Position numbers and translations under genes: made by a program. Below are positions 60,440-64,000 of a stretch of 64,000 nt of DNA, one piece after another. A model generated the notes under the pieces. That model did not search any database and was not told where the DNA came from. It worked only from the letters and a program-made list of their open reading frames with translations. This DNA comes from Torreya grandis (Eukaryota; Streptophyta; Pinopsida; Cupressales; Taxaceae). How positions within the stretch are numbered: the stretch's first letter is position 1; each line of letters starts with the position of its first letter. The stretch lies in assembly GCA_037957365.1 (NCBI GenBank), contig JARHVA010005485.1:1014001-1078000 (forward strand), written 5' to 3'.

Positions 60440-61154
60440 TATTAGGATCCTCCTTAGAGTACAATTGATTACCTTTGTATAAGCAACTAAACACAAAGTT
60501 AAACCAGAAGTAATAAGTAACTAGAATTCAGAAATAACAAAGAATAGGAGATACGAGAAATAATAAAATCTGTATCAACACTCTTTCAAAAAGAAATATA
60601 ATGAAAAAATCTCACTCTTCCCACACCTCTTAGGTGTACAATAATTCTCCCTCAAGAGTTCTCTCTCTCAATCAATTACAACAAACTCAAACACAGAGTT
60701 GTTCCCTCCAGTCAATGACAATCAACCCAATGGTTGTTGTTGCCTACTTCCACCAAGTACCACCGGTGACAATAAACTCAATGGTTGTTTTGCCTATCTT
60801 GACACAAGCAGATCTCCTTGATCTTGCACCTTTGCAGATCTAACTGATCTTGCTTCCCTGTATATCTTTTTGGTCTTGCACTCTTGCAGACTTTCTAGAT
60901 CTTACACTTGAGGATCTAATCTTTTAGTCTTTGATTACAATACAGCCTCATGAGTTTTTTAAATAGATCTCAAACCAGACAATAATTAAAAACGCAAACT
61001 CAAGACTAAAATTATTCTTTACATGTAAATTCACTGGTCATTTAAAATTAGAACAGTTTTGAAAACACACAGGTGACCGACGTCGATTCCTGTCTGACCG
61101 ATGCCAGCCGACAATAATCGATGTCAGTTACTGTGTAGCTAGAGATGACCAATA
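60440..61154 (-). repeat. 5' LTR of older Copia copy (interrupted)
   Basis: Matches 57391-58156; its first base pair is changed (TATTAGG for TGTTAGG). It is cut after GATGACCAATA by the next LTR. GACGTC at 61079. Confidence 0.9.
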
Positions 61155-62179
61155 TGTTAGGACCTGAAAGCACAATTGATCACCTTGTATAAGCAACTAA
61201 ATGCATAATTTAACTAGAAGTAAACAGTAACTAGAATTCAGAAATACAATATCCAATTATATTAATACTCTTTCAAAAAAAAATTACAATGAAGAGACGC
61301 CACACTCTTTCACACCTTACAGGGTTCCCACACTAAGTGTACAGTAATTCACCTTCAAGAGTTATCTCTCTCAATTACGGTCCCAACACACAACTCAAAC
61401 ACAAAATTGGTGTTCACTTCCAACAAGTCAATATCTACTACTATCAGTACCACTAGTCAGTATCACTACTGCTAGTATACAAGTACTCCACGTACTTCAA
61501 GTAGATCTCCCATGAACTTACAACAACCTACAACTCAAATGATCTTATTTTGAAAGGATCTACATTGCCTTCCTCTTTGCTCTCCAACTGAGTATACACC
61601 GTACTCTAAGTAGATCTCACCTGATCTTGCTATCTATTGTGTTGTGATCTCCCTGATCTTGCTGCCACCTACAAATCAACTTAGTTTTGCAACACCTGTA
61701 AACCTAGATCAAACACACACAAATACCTGCAGATCAATTATCTTACTTACCATGTAGATCTCCAAACTTGGCCTTGCACACCTGCTGACCGAGATCATAC
61801 ATACATGAAAAATATTTCTGATTTTCCAAATCAACACCCACACTTGGCACTGCTGTGGAACTAGGAGGAACACACCATGCTCTCTTCACTCTGAAGGAAC
61901 TAATTTTTGCTCTCTTACTCTAGCACAAATTATAATACAGCCCATGAGTCTATTATATAGATCCCATGCAAATAATAATTAGACATCTAATTACAATAAT
62001 TAGATTTGCAGCTCAAGTTTAAAATTGGCCTTCTACATGCAAACAACTGGTTCATTAACTAATTATTCATAAAATTGACAGTTTTGAAACTGCACAATCG
62101 ACTGACGTCAGTCTCTATCTGCCTGGAGGTGATCGACGTCGACCGAATACTGATCGATGTCCGTTGCTCTAACACTGTA
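61155..62179 (-). repeat. Minus-strand Copia LTR inserted in the LTR
   Basis: Starts TGTTAGGACC at 61155. Shares TCTATTATATAGATC (TATA region, near 61949) and two GACGTC palindromes (62104, 62135) with the family. No interior follows; it ends where the plus-strand mini-element begins, missing the expected LTR start with AGCTTTTAGCTCCACA. So it is a solo LTR or one cut by the mini-element. Confidence 0.7.
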
Positions 62180-63124
62180 TGTTAGGGTGTGGAGCTAAAA
62201 GCTTCACCTTAAGGCAAACATGGAGGTTTCTGAGTGTATGCAGTCACCAGCGTCGATAGGCCACAATCGACGTCGGTCAGGGAAAGCACAGAGGAAACCG
62301 GCATCGGTAGGAGATCGATTGGCGTCGATCACCTCCAGGAAGGCAGGGACCGACGTCGGTCGCCTATGACAGTCAGAACTATTGTTGACGAACAGTCAGT
62401 TAAGTGAACGCGGAGTTTACATGTTAAATATCAGTTCGAGTCTTTGAGCCGCTTATCTAAATTAATGTATGCATGAGATCTATATAATAGACTCATGGGT
62501 TGTATTGTTAAGTGGAGAATTTGCAGAACCCAAGTGTAGAACTTGGAGAGTTCTTCTTATGGTGGAATCAAGTAAGATTCCTCATGTATGTAAGATCAGA
62601 TTTGATATGCAGGGTGTTGCAGGATCATGGTGGAGATCTACATGTGATAAGTAAGATCAGATTGATCTGCAGGGATGTGTATATGCGAGGGTCAGAAGAA
62701 GATCGGTGGGGGAGCAAGATCAAGGTGACAGTAATACATCAAGAGCAAGATCATGGTGAGATCTACTTGGAGTACCGGTTCATACTCGGTTGTATTAGAT
62801 GTACAATGAGGTGAACAACAGCTTGTGTTAGTTGTTAGTTGTGATCTATGAGAGAAGATTACTCAGGTGGGAAGATTACTTGGAGCCCTTGAGGAGGAAG
62901 CCTCACAGAGGTGGAAGAAGAGTGTGATCTCTTTATTGTAATTTTCTTTGTAATGAGTTGAATATAATTGTGTGTTGCCTCTCATATTTTGTGTATTTTT
63001 TCATTGATAGTTATTTGTTCTTCTGGTTATTTTTGCATGTTTACGTTGCTTATACAATGGTAATCATGTGTGCTCTTAATTCTGACAAGTTGTGTCAGAT
63101 CTTTGGGGAACTTAGGTCTCATCA
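62180..63124 (+). repeat. 5' LTR of mini-element
   Basis: TGTTAGGGTG...CTCATCA. Palindrome cluster 62248-62361 with a perfect GACCGACGTCGGTC at 62348-62361 and GACGTC at 62269. TATA box 62480-62490. Open frames at 62469-62814 are not recognised. Confidence 0.9.
62480..62490 (+). promoter_or_regulatory. TATA box, mini-element 5' LTR
   Basis: CTATATAATAG, repeated in the 3' LTR at 63692-63702. About 120 bp downstream of the palindrome cluster. Confidence 0.65.
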
Positions 63125-63422
63125 AATGGTATCAGAGCGAGGTTGGATGTTCTCAGAGTGAGTTTGACTAACAGATGGCTAGATCTGGTTAGTGGTTTGC
63201 TGATTACAGGGTACTCACAGGAGTTTCTGATTGAGTGGGAGTATAGCAACGATAGAAGAAGGTAAGTTGAGGATGAAAAAATTCAGGCACAGGATTAACA
63301 CCACAAGGAGTGTGGTGGGTTGTCTTCAAGTGGGAGCTTGAAGAGGAATACAAGTTAGGATGCAGATTAGACAGAGTACTGGTTTAGGTATATGCGCAGC
63401 TGTTTATCTCCAAGTGGGAGAT
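63125..63422 (+). other. Minimal interior of mini-element
   Basis: PBS (63127-63138), about 270 bp without coding content, PPT (63410-63422). CAAGTGGGAGCTTGAAGAGG near 63330 looks like a second, diverged PPT-like sequence. Confidence 0.85.
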
Positions 63423-64000
63423 TGTTAGGGTGTAGAGCTAAAAGCTTCACCTTAAAGCAAACATGGAGGTTTCTGAGCGTATACAGTCGCCAACGTCGGC
63501 AGGCCACAACTGACGTCAGTCAGAAGAAGCGCAGAGGAAACTGGCATCAGTAGGAGATCAATCGACGTCGATCGCCTGTGGCAGTCAAAACTACTGTTGA
63601 CGAACAGTCAGTTAAGTGAACACGGAGTTTGCATGTTAAAGACCAGTTTGAATCTTTGAGTCGCTTGTCTAAATTAGTGTATGCATGAGATCTATATAAT
63701 AGACTCATGGGCTGTATTGTTAAGTGGAGAATTTGCAAAACCCAAGTGTAGAACTTGGAGAGTTCTTCCCATGGTGGAATCAAGTAAGATTCCTCATGTA
63801 TGTAAGATCAGGTTTGATATGCAGGGTGTTGCAAGATCATGGTAGAGATCTACATGTGATAAGTAAGATCAGGTTGATCTACAGGGATGTGTGTATGTGA
63901 GGGTCAGAAAAGGATCGGTGGGGGAGCAAGATCAAGGTGACAGCAATACATCAAGAGCAGGATCATGGTGAGATCTACTTGGAGTACCGATTCGTACTCG
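63423..64000 (+). repeat. 3' LTR of mini-element (incomplete at window end)
   Basis: Matches the 5' LTR closely. It lacks about 30 bp of the palindrome cluster present in the 5' LTR (62330-62361), so the clusters differ in copy number between sister LTRs. GACGTC at 63512 and 63564. TATA box at 63692-63702. Confidence 0.9.

Larger units (their letters stand above)
57391..61154 (-). mobile_element. Older Copia copy related to the young element
   Basis: Left LTR 57391-58245 (3' LTR on the minus strand), interior 58246-60439, right LTR 60440-61154 (cut by another LTR). PPT complement ATCTCTCACTTGG follows the left LTR; PBS complement GCTCTGATACCA (60426-60437) precedes the right one. It carries deleted gag, protease, a linker with the GACGTC array, and RT pieces, all matching the 38973-43644 element in order but with many stops. 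Confidence 0.9.
62180..64000 (+). mobile_element. Plus-strand mini Copia element, 298 bp interior
   Basis: 5' LTR 62180-63124, PBS TGGTATCAGAGC at 63127-63138, PPT CCAAGTGGGAGAT at 63410-63422, 3' LTR from 63423 running off the window. Only about 298 bp lie between the LTRs, with no open frame of note. The PPT context (GTTTATCTCCAAGTGGGAGAT, last part) is the same as in the young Copia element, so it belongs to the same lineage. It has the plan of a TRIM but with LTRs of about 945 bp. Confidence 0.9.

Overview
The window looks like nuclear DNA of a vascular plant with a large, transposon-filled, AT-rich genome. The evidence is plant-type Ty1-copia and Ty3-gypsy elements primed by initiator-Met tRNA, nested insertions, very long LTRs, and a plant-type cytochrome P450 fragment. 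A gymnosperm is plausible because old decayed elements dominate, but nothing here proves it. I found no intact host gene. The only long open frame (537 codons) is the gag-protease of a young Copia element. I saw no tRNA, rRNA or CRISPR.

Layout. 1-4.0 kb: decayed Ty3-gypsy gag on the minus strand. 4.03-9.14 kb: a large foldback-type structure, with two ~1.4 kb inverted arms made of a TGATCACA-rich part and a TCACTCCCTCATnn minisatellite, around a dead gypsy protease-RT-RNase H fragment. 9.1-13.6 kb: a hairpin element, a direct repeat pair, a P450 5'-end pseudogene and a gypsy zinc-knuckle remnant. 13.65-23.14 kb: an old gag-only Copia-like element with LTRs over 3.2 kb. 23.86-27.25 kb: six tandem copies of a ~556 bp repeat. 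28.5-30.3 kb: a decayed, possibly intron-containing gene of unknown family on the minus strand.

33.77-57.39 kb: a direct repeat pair (2,568 and 2,567 bp), possibly parts of very long LTRs, around a decayed Tyr/Gln-rich coding frame (51.5-53.9 kb). Inside this sits a minus-strand LTR element (38,200-50,533). That element holds a young Copia element (38,973-43,644, 5 bp target duplication GTCTA) and a truncated plus-strand Copia pol copy of the host element's own family.

57.39-64.0 kb: a stack of Copia elements related to the young one: an internally deleted minus copy, a minus LTR inserted in its LTR, and a plus-strand mini-element with only ~298 bp between PBS and PPT.

The most unusual theme is a family-wide cluster of palindromes around GACGTC (best form GACCGACGTCGGTC) in the U3 of all these Copia LTRs and again inside the coding linker of two elements. 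Copy number differs between sister LTRs. The elements appear to form a non-autonomous lineage: gag and protease (where kept), PBS and PPT persist, while the integrase core and most of RT are gone at matching points, so movement would need enzymes from an element outside this window.
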